From positions 1 through 64,000 of the forward strand of contig RAYY01000015.1 of the NCBI GenBank assembly GCA_003611875.1: a stretch of DNA of 64,000 nt. Reading direction: 5' to 3'. The notes under the pieces are model-generated. The model was not told the DNA's origin. It was given only the letters and a program-made list of their open reading frames with translations, and ran no database searches. This DNA comes from a bacterium D16-56 (GTDB lineage: Bacteria > Bacillota > Clostridia > Lachnospirales > Lachnospiraceae). Within the stretch, counting starts at the first letter, position 1. Each line of letters opens with the position of its first letter. This document shows, piece after piece, positions 16,805 to 25,093 of the stretch. A program made the position numbers and the translations under genes.

Positions 16805-17559
16805 AGTCTTGTTTCCACCTTTCTGAAAATCATAGAGAGCAGCATACCGACGAGTCCAATTGCCAGAATGCCAGTCATAATCTGAACCATGTCATTATTA
16901 TTCATGCCTGCTATGATGATCCATCCAAGCCCTTCTGAGGAACGAACCATCTCTGCTGCCAGCACGGTTGCCCAACAGCTTGATAGCGCCACCTGCAGCC
17001 CTGCAAAGACAGAAGGAACCGACGCGGGAAGCACGATCGTAAACAACAGGCTGCTTTTTCTCGCTCCCAGCATCTGTGCCGCAAGGATATAGTCCTTATC
17101 CACATTTTTGGCTCCGCTCCAGGCATTTAAGGTTACATTACAAAAAGAGGCCAGAAAGATCAGAAAAATCTTGGCATCCTCTCCCAGGCCGATCCAGATG
17201 ATTGAGATCGGGATCCAGGCAATCGGCGGAATCGGACGGATAATCCGAAACAAGGGAGAGAACACAGCCTCCACAAGGCGGTTCCATCCCATGGCAAGCC
17301 CCAGGATCACCCCTGCCGCTGCCCCCAAAAGATACCCGGCCATTACCCGGATCAGGCTGTACAGAATATGTACAATCATGGTACGGGAACCGATTGTGCC
17401 TCCAAACATGGTTTCCAGAAACATCCAGATAACCGGAACCGGTCCTGGCATCAGTCTGCCCAGCTCCCCCTTCACTCCCAGATGCCACAGACACAAAAAT
17501 GCGAAAATGGAAATAACGGCACAGATCGGCTCCATGATTGTTCTTTGCTTTTTCTTCAT
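16777..17559 (-). CDS. ABC importer permease 2 (SsuC/TauC-like)
   Basis: 260 residues, six predicted helices, BPD_transp_1 fold. The cytoplasmic EAA loop is visible as AAQMLGARKSSLLFTIVLP followed by ASVPSVFAGLQ. It overlaps the first permease by four bases (ATGA) and the first ATPase by 28. Two different permeases suggest a heterodimeric pore, unlike the single TauC/SsuC gene of most taurine and sulfonate systems. Confidence 0.9.
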   Translation of the reverse strand: MKKKQRTIMEPICAVISIFAFLCLWHLGVKGELGRLMPGPVPVIWMFLETMFGGTIGSRTMIVHILYSLIRVMAGYLLGAAAGVILGLAMGWNRLVEAVFSPLFRIIRPIPPIAWIPISIIWIGLGEDAKIFLIFLASFCNVTLNAWSGAKNVDKDYILAAQMLGARKSSLLFTIVLPASVPSVFAGLQVALSSCWATVLAAEMVRSSEGLGWIIIAGMNNNDMVQIMTGILAIGLVGMLLSMIFRKVETRLCRWNKSDS

Positions 17560-18344
17560 TGTGCGTTCATCCCCTTTGCCACCATAGTCTCAACCTTTTG
17601 CAGGATCAGATCCAGAATCAGTCCCACTACCCCAATCATCAGCATCCCGATAATCACCAGATCCGGACGGGAAATATAACGTGCCTGCTGGATCATAAAG
17701 CCAAGCCCCTTGCTGGCTGCCAGCATTTCCGCTGCCACCAGAGCCATCCAGCTTCCTCCCAGGGCCGTTCGAAGGCCAGTAAAAATCATGGGCGTTGCCG
17801 TGGGAATAGCGATCTTAATCAGCTTTTGCCAGCCGCTGGCTCCAAATACATCCCCTACCCACATATGCAGCTCATCGGTCTGCCGGATTCCGGTATAGGT
17901 ATTCACAATGCAGGCCACAAAGGAATTTACAAAAATCACCATTGCCTTTGCCTCAATGCCAATACCAAAGATCAGAATAAACATGGGAGTCCATGCCAGT
18001 CCCGGAACAGGGCGGATCAAGTCAAACACCGGACGGATCAGCCAGTCGCACCACTTATTCCAGGCCATGGCAATTCCTAACGGAATCCCCAGCACTGCGC
18101 CTATACTGTATCCAAGGAGGCATACCTTCAAGCTTTCCTGCAGATGCTGCCCCAGAGTTGCCCCGTCTGGTTTTTTCTCCGTCAGCTTTACCACGAAGGT
18201 CTGAAAGGTCTTCCCTACTCCCGGAAAGACAGAGTTCTTCGTCAGCTTCATCACATCGATCAGAATATACCAGACCAGCAGGACCGCTGCCACAGAAGCA
18301 CAGGATATCAACAGATACTTATATTTTTTCCAGAAATTCTTCAT
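17556..18344 (-). CDS. ABC importer permease 1 (SsuC/TauC-like)
   Basis: 262 residues, six helices. The coupling loop reads FGASGWQKLIKIAIP, then TATPMIFTGLR, with SWMALVAAEM after it, typical of the nitrate/taurine group. The N-terminus begins MKNFWKKYKYLLISC before the first helix. It follows the binding-protein gene after about 110 bases and overlaps the second permease gene by ATGA. The product spans the cytoplasmic membrane and forms half of the translocation path. Confidence 0.9.
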   Translation of the reverse strand: MKNFWKKYKYLLISCASVAAVLLVWYILIDVMKLTKNSVFPGVGKTFQTFVVKLTEKKPDGATLGQHLQESLKVCLLGYSIGAVLGIPLGIAMAWNKWCDWLIRPVFDLIRPVPGLAWTPMFILIFGIGIEAKAMVIFVNSFVACIVNTYTGIRQTDELHMWVGDVFGASGWQKLIKIAIPTATPMIFTGLRTALGGSWMALVAAEMLAASKGLGFMIQQARYISRPDLVIIGMLMIGVVGLILDLILQKVETMVAKGMNAQ

Positions 18345-18454
18345 GATCTCACCTGCTCCTATTCTTTTTTGTCTATGGGAGACTGCCCCATTGCAGGATT
18401 CGAAAATCCCTGATGCGGCAGCCCCCTTCCGGGCCGCTAATGCCGATTCGCCTG

Positions 18455-19606
18455 CTACGGGGTATTTGCCGCCGCCTCACTGCGGTACTGCAGCAGCCGG
18501 TCAACAAAGCTGTGGTTCAAGGCTTCTTCGATTTGAGGCATGGAGCCTTCTTCAATCAGTCCCTGTTCCATCAGAAACTCTCCCATGACCATCATCGTAT
18601 TTCCAAAAGGATATTCCGGATTTTCCAGGCTCTCCCAGGTCCAGAAGGTTACGTTTTTGATTTCAGAGGCCATATCCTCATCGCTGTAGGTGGTGCCGCC
18701 CTCATTTTTATACAGATCCAGCGCATACTCTGACCGGGCGTCATCATCCTTGGCCAGCCGGTCCATGGCTTCATAGCAGCAATTCAGGATCGCTGCCACA
18801 TCGTCCGGATATTCATCTGCCAAATCCCTGTTGACAATAAAGGAATCGATCAGCGGACCCCCTGCCAGGTCAATATAGTCGGCAACCATAGTATAAGCAG
18901 GATCACTCTCCAAAACATTGGAATAAGGCGGTGTTGTAGCCACAAAATCTCCCTGCCCGGTTATGAATGCCTCATACGCCTGTGCATGATCCATAGCGGT
19001 AAATTCGATTTCCTCCGAATCCAGCCCCAAGGCTTCTGCATAGGCATAGGCAATAAACTGCTGCGGCCCTGCCCCCAATCCCAGTACATTGGCTCCAGCC
19101 ACCGTTTCGGGACTTCCATAATATTTTGTATCCTTATAAAGCCCTGCCTTCACAGTATCACTGTCTGTCCGTCCGTACATGGCCTGACCGCCAAAGTTAA
19201 TTGTCGTATCCCCTGCATAGTAAAAATTTTCCGTTGGCAATACATAGACTGCTGCCATACCGTTGGCGGCCGCCTCAATCTCTCCGGCATTTAAAGCCTC
19301 ATTCAATGCCGGACCATTGGCCAATGTTACAATCTCCACATCCAGTCCGGCTTCCTCAAACAATCCCAAATCCCTTGCATAATAAAGATATAAGCTGGTC
19401 TGGCGAACCTGCCCGCCAATCTTCCAATGGCGCCCGGACAGGTTCAGCTCTCCTGCCTTTGCTTCGGCCTGTTCCTCACCAGCTCCCTCTTTCTGAGCCT
19501 CTCCCTGCGTCTGGGCGGGAGCTGCCGGCGCTTCCTGCTTCTGACCGCAGCCTGCCAAAAGGACTGCCGCCATTCCTGCCATCCATACATAATATCTTTT
19601 TTTCAT
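18455..19606 (-). CDS. Substrate-binding lipoprotein, NMT1/SsuA-like
   Basis: 383 residues with a lipoprotein signal: MKKRYYVWMAGMAAVLLAGC, Cys at residue 20, then a linker rich in Ala, Glu and Gln. The mature part starts HWKIGGQVRQTSLYLYYARD-LGLFEEAGLDVEIV, the NMT1/SsuA pattern, with EIEAAANGMAAVYVLP forming the first ligand loop. This group binds sulfonates, nitrate, thiamine precursors, riboflavin or small aromatic and amine compounds. It is first in an eight-gene operon running to 12829. Ligand unknown. Confidence 0.85.
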   Translation of the reverse strand: MKKRYYVWMAGMAAVLLAGCGQKQEAPAAPAQTQGEAQKEGAGEEQAEAKAGELNLSGRHWKIGGQVRQTSLYLYYARDLGLFEEAGLDVEIVTLANGPALNEALNAGEIEAAANGMAAVYVLPTENFYYAGDTTINFGGQAMYGRTDSDTVKAGLYKDTKYYGSPETVAGANVLGLGAGPQQFIAYAYAEALGLDSEEIEFTAMDHAQAYEAFITGQGDFVATTPPYSNVLESDPAYTMVADYIDLAGGPLIDSFIVNRDLADEYPDDVAAILNCCYEAMDRLAKDDDARSEYALDLYKNEGGTTYSDEDMASEIKNVTFWTWESLENPEYPFGNTMMVMGEFLMEQGLIEEGSMPQIEEALNHSFVDRLLQYRSEAAANTP

Positions 19607-19685
19607 TGTACTCTCTCCTGTTCTGTTTTTGTTTTTTCTCGATCTGTCCGTTTCACAATCTCAAGGCAGGTACGTGAATTATGGG

Positions 19686-20326
19686 TCAGTCCCTACACAA
19701 TACCAGTCCCTCCAGCTTTTTATTTATCATAGTAGCTTCCACATAGTCCCAGATGGATCCTGCTGCATCAAGATATGTCCTATCTTCCGTTCTCTGATAA
19801 CGGTCTATAAATGCGGTGATCCCCTCTGCCTGTACCCACCAGATTTTACTCCTGTTTAGTCTCCTGTTTTTTGTCTGCCAGATAGTACATTCCGCCTCGT
19901 ACCGGATCCAAGCCTTCCTGATATACCTGTTCCATCATCCTGCTTACAATTGATTCGATTTTCTGGTAAAGCTCCTTATCCCCCAGAAATTCTGCTGCCT
20001 GCATCATCAGGTAAGAGCATTCGCTGTCATGTCCAAAATTCACTTCTCCGTCCAAGCACGTCCCATCCTTTAGCACATAGGGCAAGATCCTGATCCTCTT
20101 TTCTTCCAAACGTCGCAAAAGCCTGTGAAAGTGTCCAAAGAATCCTGCAGTTCAAAACTACGGATTTGGGACTCTTCTGATCTGGTTTTCCCTCCCCGTC
20201 TATTCTTCCATAAAATCCTCCATGAACAGGATCTGGCATATATTCTCTCCAGAAAGGAAGAATACCGGTTTGAAGATTTTCCTCCATTCTTTTCCTCAGA
20301 TTCCAAAGCAATATTTTGTCATTCAT
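19686..20326 (-). pseudogene. AGE-family epimerase, internally deleted
   Basis: The N-terminal block (LQTGILPFWREYMPDP, VHGGFYGRIDGEGK, VLNCRILWTLSQAF) is in one frame from ATG 20326. Another frame then gives RIRILPYVLKDG and NFGHDSECSYLMMQAAEFLGD, which align with the middle of N-acylglucosamine 2-epimerases after a gap of roughly 150 residues. A third frame carries KIWWVQAEGITAFIDRYQRT and the truncated end (IWDYVEAT). So at least one large deletion and two frameshifts. The parent enzyme epimerises sugars such as N-acetylmannosamine, cellobiose or mannose. It overlaps the upstream cupin gene by four bases, as an operon member would. Confidence 0.75.
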
Positions 20327-20730
20327 CTGCTGTTCTTCTTCCTGAGCCTGGTCTGCAAGTCCACAAAAGCCCGATCAGAATTATCGGACGATACATCTGC
20401 ATTTTCAATAATTACAACCTTTGTCCCCGGAGCAGTTACATGCGTGTGCCAAATTCCCTTGGGTATCCGGTACATTTTTCCTTGTTCCAGCTCCACAGCC
20501 GTGATATCTCCAGGGCCATCTTCCTTGTCGTCTGCTGCATAAAGCGTAAAGCTTCCTTCCAGCAGCAGAAAAACCTCATCGGAGGTATTATGCCTCTGCA
20601 TTTCATTGATCTGATCCAGATGGAATCTTGGAGTATCATTCAGCAGCGCCACTCTCCACCCTTCAAAAAACACCAGCGGATGATAGCCTTCCTCTGAACA
20701 GCCTTTCACCTCAATCAATTCCTTGTCCAT
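20323..20730 (-). CDS. Cupin-domain protein, sugar-epimerase/isomerase partner
   Basis: 135 residues from ATG 20730, behind AGAGGAG. Cupin motif 1: MQRHNTSDEVFLLLEGSFTL (H...E); motif 2: YRIPKGIWHTHVTAPGT (two His). WRVALLNDTPRFH near the N-terminus is typical of cupins that sit with AGE or ManD-type genes, as I recall. It lies directly before the AGE pseudogene and downstream of the RpiR regulator. Probably a metal-binding auxiliary or anomerase-like protein of sugar-acid catabolism. With its AGE partner dead, its role is uncertain. Confidence 0.75.
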   Translation of the reverse strand: MDKELIEVKGCSEEGYHPLVFFEGWRVALLNDTPRFHLDQINEMQRHNTSDEVFLLLEGSFTLYAADDKEDGPGDITAVELEQGKMYRIPKGIWHTHVTAPGTKVVIIENADVSSDNSDRAFVDLQTRLRKKNSR

Positions 20731-20970
20731 CGCCTCACTCCTCTTTGCCGTTGTATCGGATTCTCTGCTTCCTTCTTGTTTCACTCAAAAGGACTTTTTT
20801 GTTCCAGCCGTTTCTCTTCCTGTTCTCTGGAGAATTGAACAAAATATCTTGATTACACAAGTCCTTTTTTATAAAATACACCAATATTCCCCACAAGTAA
20901 ACAAAAAATGCAAATCCTTGCAACCGTTTCTACTTCTATTTTGCAAAAACTGCAAATTTTTCGAAAAAGC

Positions 20971-21002
20971 AACCGGAAGCAGCTTATCTTCTGCTCCCGG
21001 TT
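20971..21002 (-). terminator. Intrinsic terminator of the RpiR-type regulator gene
   Basis: AACCGG-AGCAG (20971-20982) pairs with CTGCT-CCGGTT (20991-21002) with one mismatch. On the reverse strand it is followed by GCTTTTTC. It lies about 70 bases after the stop. The rest of 20731-21074 shows no gene. Confidence 0.65.
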
Positions 21003-21074
21003 TCCTGCCTGCCCAAGCCTAAGTCCAAGCATATGATAGGGATATTTTTACCTGTCTGATTTGTGTTGTGGGAA

Positions 21075-21962
21075 TCACTTGATCCTGCTGGACAGCACTG
21101 CCTTTTTACATGCCTCGATCTTTTCCTGCTGCATGGGACGTCTCAGAATCTCTGCCTGAATTGCTCCGATGATCGCCAGTTCGCACATGCTTGCCAGGTG
21201 GAGATACTGCAGATCATCCGGAATATTGTAGCTGTAAAATAATTTTAGGTTCGCCAGCTTTCCCATGGTGGAAGCCGGATTGGCTGTAATGGCAATCACG
21301 GTTGCTTTGTTATGCTTTGCAGTCGTCATTGCCTCTATCACGGATCTCACCTCACCGCTGTAGGCAATCCCGATTGCCACGTCTCCTTTGCCCAGAGTAC
21401 TGGCTGCCAGGTTCATATCTACCTGACCGCTGACCATCTGGCTTAAAAGATTGATTCTCAAAAGCAACTGCTGGGCAAACAATGCGGAGATGGAACCGCC
21501 GCTCTGGCCGAAAAACACAATATTCTTTGCATTGATGATTGCATCCACCACCCGTATCAGGGTCTTCCCGTCCAGTGTCCGCATGGTATCGGAAACCACG
21601 TTCTGGAAGGTGTTCATCAGCTTTTGTATCACCACCTGGATCGTGTCGCTTTTCTGGATCGGCACATCCATAGCCAGGGGGGAGGCCAGATTTTTTTCCA
21701 TATATACCTTCAGTTCACTGAAGCCTTTATAGGATAATGCCTGGCAGAATCTGGTTATGGTAGACGGAACTGTCCCTGTCTTTTGTGCCATTGTGGTAAT
21801 CGAATAATGAATCACTGCCTCCCGATGGTTCAGAATATAATTCGCAATTCGTTTCTGCGCCTTAGAAAGTGAGGCATACTGCATTTTGATTCTCCCTACA
21901 TATTCAATTTCCTCCGAAAAATCTTCCTCTTTTTTGATTTCATCCTTTTTGATTTTATCCAT
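21075..21962 (-). CDS. RpiR/MurR family regulator (HTH + SIS)
   Basis: 295 residues. The N-terminal HTH_6 (YASLSKAQKRIANYILNHRE, then TMAQKTGTVPSTITRFCQAL) binds DNA. The C-terminal SIS domain (KNIVFFGQSGGSISALFAQQ; GIAYSGEVRSVIEAMTTAKH) binds a phosphosugar or related ligand. An acidic/basic run (KKDEIKKEEDF) precedes the HTH. It is divergent to the ManD-like gene, with 220 bases between, and upstream of the cupin/AGE pair, so it most likely regulates both sides in response to a sugar-acid intermediate. Confidence 0.9.
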   Translation of the reverse strand: MDKIKKDEIKKEEDFSEEIEYVGRIKMQYASLSKAQKRIANYILNHREAVIHYSITTMAQKTGTVPSTITRFCQALSYKGFSELKVYMEKNLASPLAMDVPIQKSDTIQVVIQKLMNTFQNVVSDTMRTLDGKTLIRVVDAIINAKNIVFFGQSGGSISALFAQQLLLRINLLSQMVSGQVDMNLAASTLGKGDVAIGIAYSGEVRSVIEAMTTAKHNKATVIAITANPASTMGKLANLKLFYSYNIPDDLQYLHLASMCELAIIGAIQAEILRRPMQQEKIEACKKAVLSSRIK

Positions 21963-22185
21963 AAGCCTTTCCTCTCCTCATCCTTTACATATTCCCGCAA
22001 TCTATACATTCCTTCTGCTCTGTGTCTTCGAAATATTTGCTTATTAATTTATCAAAAATTAGAATCTATTGCAAGTTTTTTCATTTTATATTTACCTGCG
22101 GCCGTTTTTCCGATAAGATGGAATCAGAGAAAGCTCAGCCGTTTTCTTCTCCTGACATAAAAAATTACAGTAAAAGGATTTCTAT

Positions 22186-23373
22186 ATGAAAATAATACAG
22201 GTAAAAACAATCCTTACCTCTCCGAACCAGAACTATCTCTTTGTTAAGGCTGTCACGGATTCCGGAATCTACGGGGTCGGGGATGCCTCTCTCAACGGAA
22301 GGGAAAAAGCGGTTGCTGATCTGATCGACACCTACCTTTCTCCTCTCCTGATCGGAAGAGATCCAGAACAAATCGAGGATTTCTGGCAGCTTGTGTACAG
22401 GGGAAGCTACTGGAGGGGCGGAAACATTATTATGAGCGCCCTGTGCGGCATTGACATGGCTCTGTGGGATATCCTTGGGAAATCTGCCGGTAAACCTCTC
22501 TATGCTTTACTGGGCGGAAAGGTCCGAAGTAAGGTATTGTGCTATTCCCATGTACTGGGAAAAAGCCAGGAAGATAAGATCGCCCAGGCAGCAGAATATG
22601 TACGGGAACGCGGTTTGAAAGTAATTCGTTTGAGAGCCGGTCTTCCTGCTGCCAACGGCACTTTTGGCGTCACCCAAAACCAGGACAGCCCTAAGATTGA
22701 GTCCTGGAATCCAGAAGATGAGATTATGAATACCGTGGAGTATTTTATTCGGGTTCGGGAGGCTGTCGGTAAAAAAATAGGGATCATCTATGATCTGCAT
22801 GAGCGCTTCAGCCCGGATCAGGCAGTGCGGATCCTCCGCCGGATCGAGGATTATGATCCTTTCTTTATCGAAGATCCGGTGGCTCCGGATTGTGCGGACA
22901 GCCTGCGCTATGTGCGTGAAAAAACGATTGCTCCGATTGCCTTCGGAGAGCTCTATAAAAGCCGCTGGGAATGTCTTCCGGCTATCACCGGACGGTGGAT
23001 TGATTTCCTGCGCTGCGACGTTATCCGTATCGGCGGTATCACGGAAGCCCGCAAGATTGCCGCTTTGGCGGAAACCTATGATATTAAAACAGCATGGCAT
23101 GGTCCTAATGACGTCTCACCCATTACCCATGCCGTAAACTGGCATCTGAATGTCTCAGAATATAATTTCGGCATTCAGGAAGACGGCACTACAGACGGAC
23201 TTATCCACCAGGTAATCTCCGGCGGTCCTGTCTATCAGGACGGGTACCTGATTATGGAGGAACGGCCGGGAATCGGATGTGATATTGACGAGGATGCTGC
23301 CGCACAATATCCGTTTCGCAAGGCATATATCCCTGTATGCAGACAGGAGGACGGAAGCCTGAACAACTGGTAG
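22186..23373 (+). CDS. ManD-like sugar-acid dehydratase (enolase superfamily)
   Basis: 395 residues. The metal and catalytic residues can be counted: Asp203 and His205 in IYDLHERF, Glu229 in FFIEDP and Glu255 in AFGELY. The spacing 2, 26 and 26 is the same as in characterised D-mannonate dehydratases (Asp210, His212, Glu236, Glu262). Also typical are GVGDASLNGRE, YRGSYWRGG and TAWHGPNDVSPITHAVNWHL. The reaction is Mg-dependent dehydration of D-mannonate or D-gluconate to 2-keto-3-deoxygluconate; the family ranges from fast to nearly inactive members. It stands alone, divergent from the RpiR gene, and is followed by a terminator. Confidence 0.88.
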   Translation: MKIIQVKTILTSPNQNYLFVKAVTDSGIYGVGDASLNGREKAVADLIDTYLSPLLIGRDPEQIEDFWQLVYRGSYWRGGNIIMSALCGIDMALWDILGKSAGKPLYALLGGKVRSKVLCYSHVLGKSQEDKIAQAAEYVRERGLKVIRLRAGLPAANGTFGVTQNQDSPKIESWNPEDEIMNTVEYFIRVREAVGKKIGIIYDLHERFSPDQAVRILRRIEDYDPFFIEDPVAPDCADSLRYVREKTIAPIAFGELYKSRWECLPAITGRWIDFLRCDVIRIGGITEARKIAALAETYDIKTAWHGPNDVSPITHAVNWHLNVSEYNFGIQEDGTTDGLIHQVISGGPVYQDGYLIMEERPGIGCDIDEDAAAQYPFRKAYIPVCRQEDGSLNNW

Positions 23374-23422
23374 ATTATTTTCAGCACAGACCGGCAGCTT
23401 CAGAGACAAATGATACATAACA

Positions 23423-23457
23423 AAAGGAGCGCAGCATTAACTTGTCTACGCTCCTTT
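23423..23457 (+). terminator. Terminator after the ManD-like gene
   Basis: AAAGGAGCG (23423-23431) and CGCTCCTTT (23449-23457) form a perfect 9-bp stem 50 bases after the stop. The T-run is short. Confidence 0.6.
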
Positions 23458-23470
23458 ATCCTCTATGACA

Positions 23471-23603
23471 GAAAGCCTCCACGCGCCCGGCGGCGGACGC
23501 ACCACCAATTATGAAAGTTTGGCGGGCGCATTTGGCATCCCTGATTTTAAATCGCCTCCGGCGATGGGGATTATATGGAAAGCCTCCACGCACCCGGCGG
23601 CGG
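23471..23603. repeat. Direct repeat pair, 26 bp
   Basis: GAAAGCCTCCACG-C-CCCGGCGGCGG occurs at 23471-23496 and 23578-23603 with one mismatch, 107 bases apart. It is GC-rich against its surroundings. The space between has no gene. Possibly debris of duplicated element ends. Confidence 0.6.
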
Positions 23604-23608
23604 GACTT

Positions 23609-24535
23609 TTATAGAAAATACCCTTCCATCCCTGTAAACACCGGGGTTTGTTCCCCGCATTCCGGGCATGTATAGGTTCCGAAATAATAGCAGAGACGCT
23701 CCATACCTTCCGTATCATCTAAAAGTGCAAACAGGTTAAACAGCCACAGCTTTCCGTCTGCCAAGCTTACGCCGTCCCATTTTTCATCAGGCGCTTCTGC
23801 TTTTTCAATCCGTTCAGAAAGGTCAAAGTAACCAAATTCCATATCTTCGTCACAGTTTTCACAACCCGGACAGACGATATAACAGGATTCCAGCCCAGAC
23901 ATGGTAAGCATAAACGCCAGCCTCTTCTCCCCCAGGATCGCCGTAACGGCAAAGGCAAACCCACGTCTCCAGCCAATGTCTTTCTCCTGCACATAATCCA
24001 TATGTTCTGCCAAAAAATCTGTGGTTATGGCCCGGATCTGCAGGATGGCATTCTCATAGCTTTCCTGCACACAAGCATCTTCCGGCCTGCTGTCATATAC
24101 ATCTGTGGCAAGACAGCTTCCGGCTGCCAGGATCCCCTGAAACAGCCATTCCCTGTCCTTCTCTTTTTCCCAGTTTTCCATAAGTCTGGCAAGATAAGGC
24201 ATGGCCAGCCATGTGGCAGGATAAAAACTCATCTGGTGCCACAGGTTTTCGCAAAGGTTGTCAAAAGCCATCTCATAGTTTGTTTTTGGTGTTTTGTCCA
24301 GGCGGCGCAGTTTAAAGGTCTCGGGAGCAAGCTCTCGCTCTCCCATCAGAATCATCAGGTACTCTCTTACATTTCCGTAAGCCCCTCTGTAAGCTTCCCA
24401 CAACGGCGAATCCAACTCCTGAAGCGTATAAGGATACTGCCCTGTCCTTTGTTCTGCTGCTTGAAACGGCACCCCTGCACAAGGCTGTGTTCCGGTTTTC
24501 TTTTCTTTGGATGCGGTAGTCTTGGTTAATTCCAT
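23609..24535 (-). CDS. Uncharacterised cysteine-rich protein
   Basis: 308 residues, not recognised. The body is helical and rich in Trp, Glu and Leu (NLCENLWHQMSFYPATWLA, EKDIGWRRGFAFAVTAILGE), suggesting HEAT-like alpha repeats. Near residue 225 is CPGCENCDEDME, and the end has TYTCPECGEQTPVF; the two Cys pairs could bind one zinc. There is no signal peptide. It is monocistronic, between repeats. Such layouts occur in immunity-type proteins of polymorphic toxin systems, but I see no toxin gene beside it. Confidence 0.6.
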   Translation of the reverse strand: MELTKTTASKEKKTGTQPCAGVPFQAAEQRTGQYPYTLQELDSPLWEAYRGAYGNVREYLMILMGERELAPETFKLRRLDKTPKTNYEMAFDNLCENLWHQMSFYPATWLAMPYLARLMENWEKEKDREWLFQGILAAGSCLATDVYDSRPEDACVQESYENAILQIRAITTDFLAEHMDYVQEKDIGWRRGFAFAVTAILGEKRLAFMLTMSGLESCYIVCPGCENCDEDMEFGYFDLSERIEKAEAPDEKWDGVSLADGKLWLFNLFALLDDTEGMERLCYYFGTYTCPECGEQTPVFTGMEGYFL

Positions 24536-24716
24536 ATGGTGATTCTCCTTGTTCTGTGTAAAAATTATCTTTTTGTCTGCCGTTTTGTTTTTCCTGCAAA
24601 CCTGGCAAGGTCTGTGCTCTCTGCCTTGGCTGTTGGCAGCTTTCCCTATTTTACCATACCTGTATCAATTTTTCTATTCCCCAAGAAAAAATAATCAGCA
24701 ACCGTTATTCGGAGGC

Positions 24717-24864
24717 TTACAGTTCACGGGGCGGGGAAAACTGGACGAAAACAGACGTCAAGCTCGCTTGTAAGACTATTTTCGTCCAGTTTTCCACATC
24801 GGGTGGACACCCGATGCTTCTTGTCCGGCGGAGCCGGGCAAGAAGACGTCCCCGTGAACAGTAA
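24717..24864. repeat. Multi-hairpin palindromic element
   Basis: An outer stem of 10 perfect pairs (GTTCACGGGG 24722-24731 with CCCCGTGAAC 24850-24859; extendable by TTAC/GTAA across one mismatch) encloses three hairpins. These are 24736-24751 with 24779-24794 (16 bp perfect, GAAAACTGGACGAAAA), 24797-24805 with 24808-24816 (CATCGGGTG/CACCCGATG) and 24817-24829 with 24833-24845 (CTTCTTG, CCGGC). There is no coding frame. It could be a folded RNA or a non-autonomous mobile repeat. The rest of 24536-25093 is empty. Confidence 0.75.
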
Positions 24865-25093
24865 CAGATCAGTTCATTTGTGATGCGGATGACAAAATTA
24901 CACGTTGCTGCAAAGGACAAAAAATGTTATAATTTTACAAAGATACCTGTTGTTGAGCCTTTTATTTTACGATTTATACTCACGAGCATACTTATTTGCC
25001 GAATGATTGGGGATTGTGCTGAATTGCGCTGGAATCATGAAGGGATATTGGCAAATCATTTCGCTTGCGGGTAAATCGATCAAGGAGAAAACC

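Noticed and set aside
22080-22185. Promoter of the ManD-like gene
   Set aside because: Several A/T-rich hexamers exist but none has both boxes at 16-18 base spacing, so none was called.
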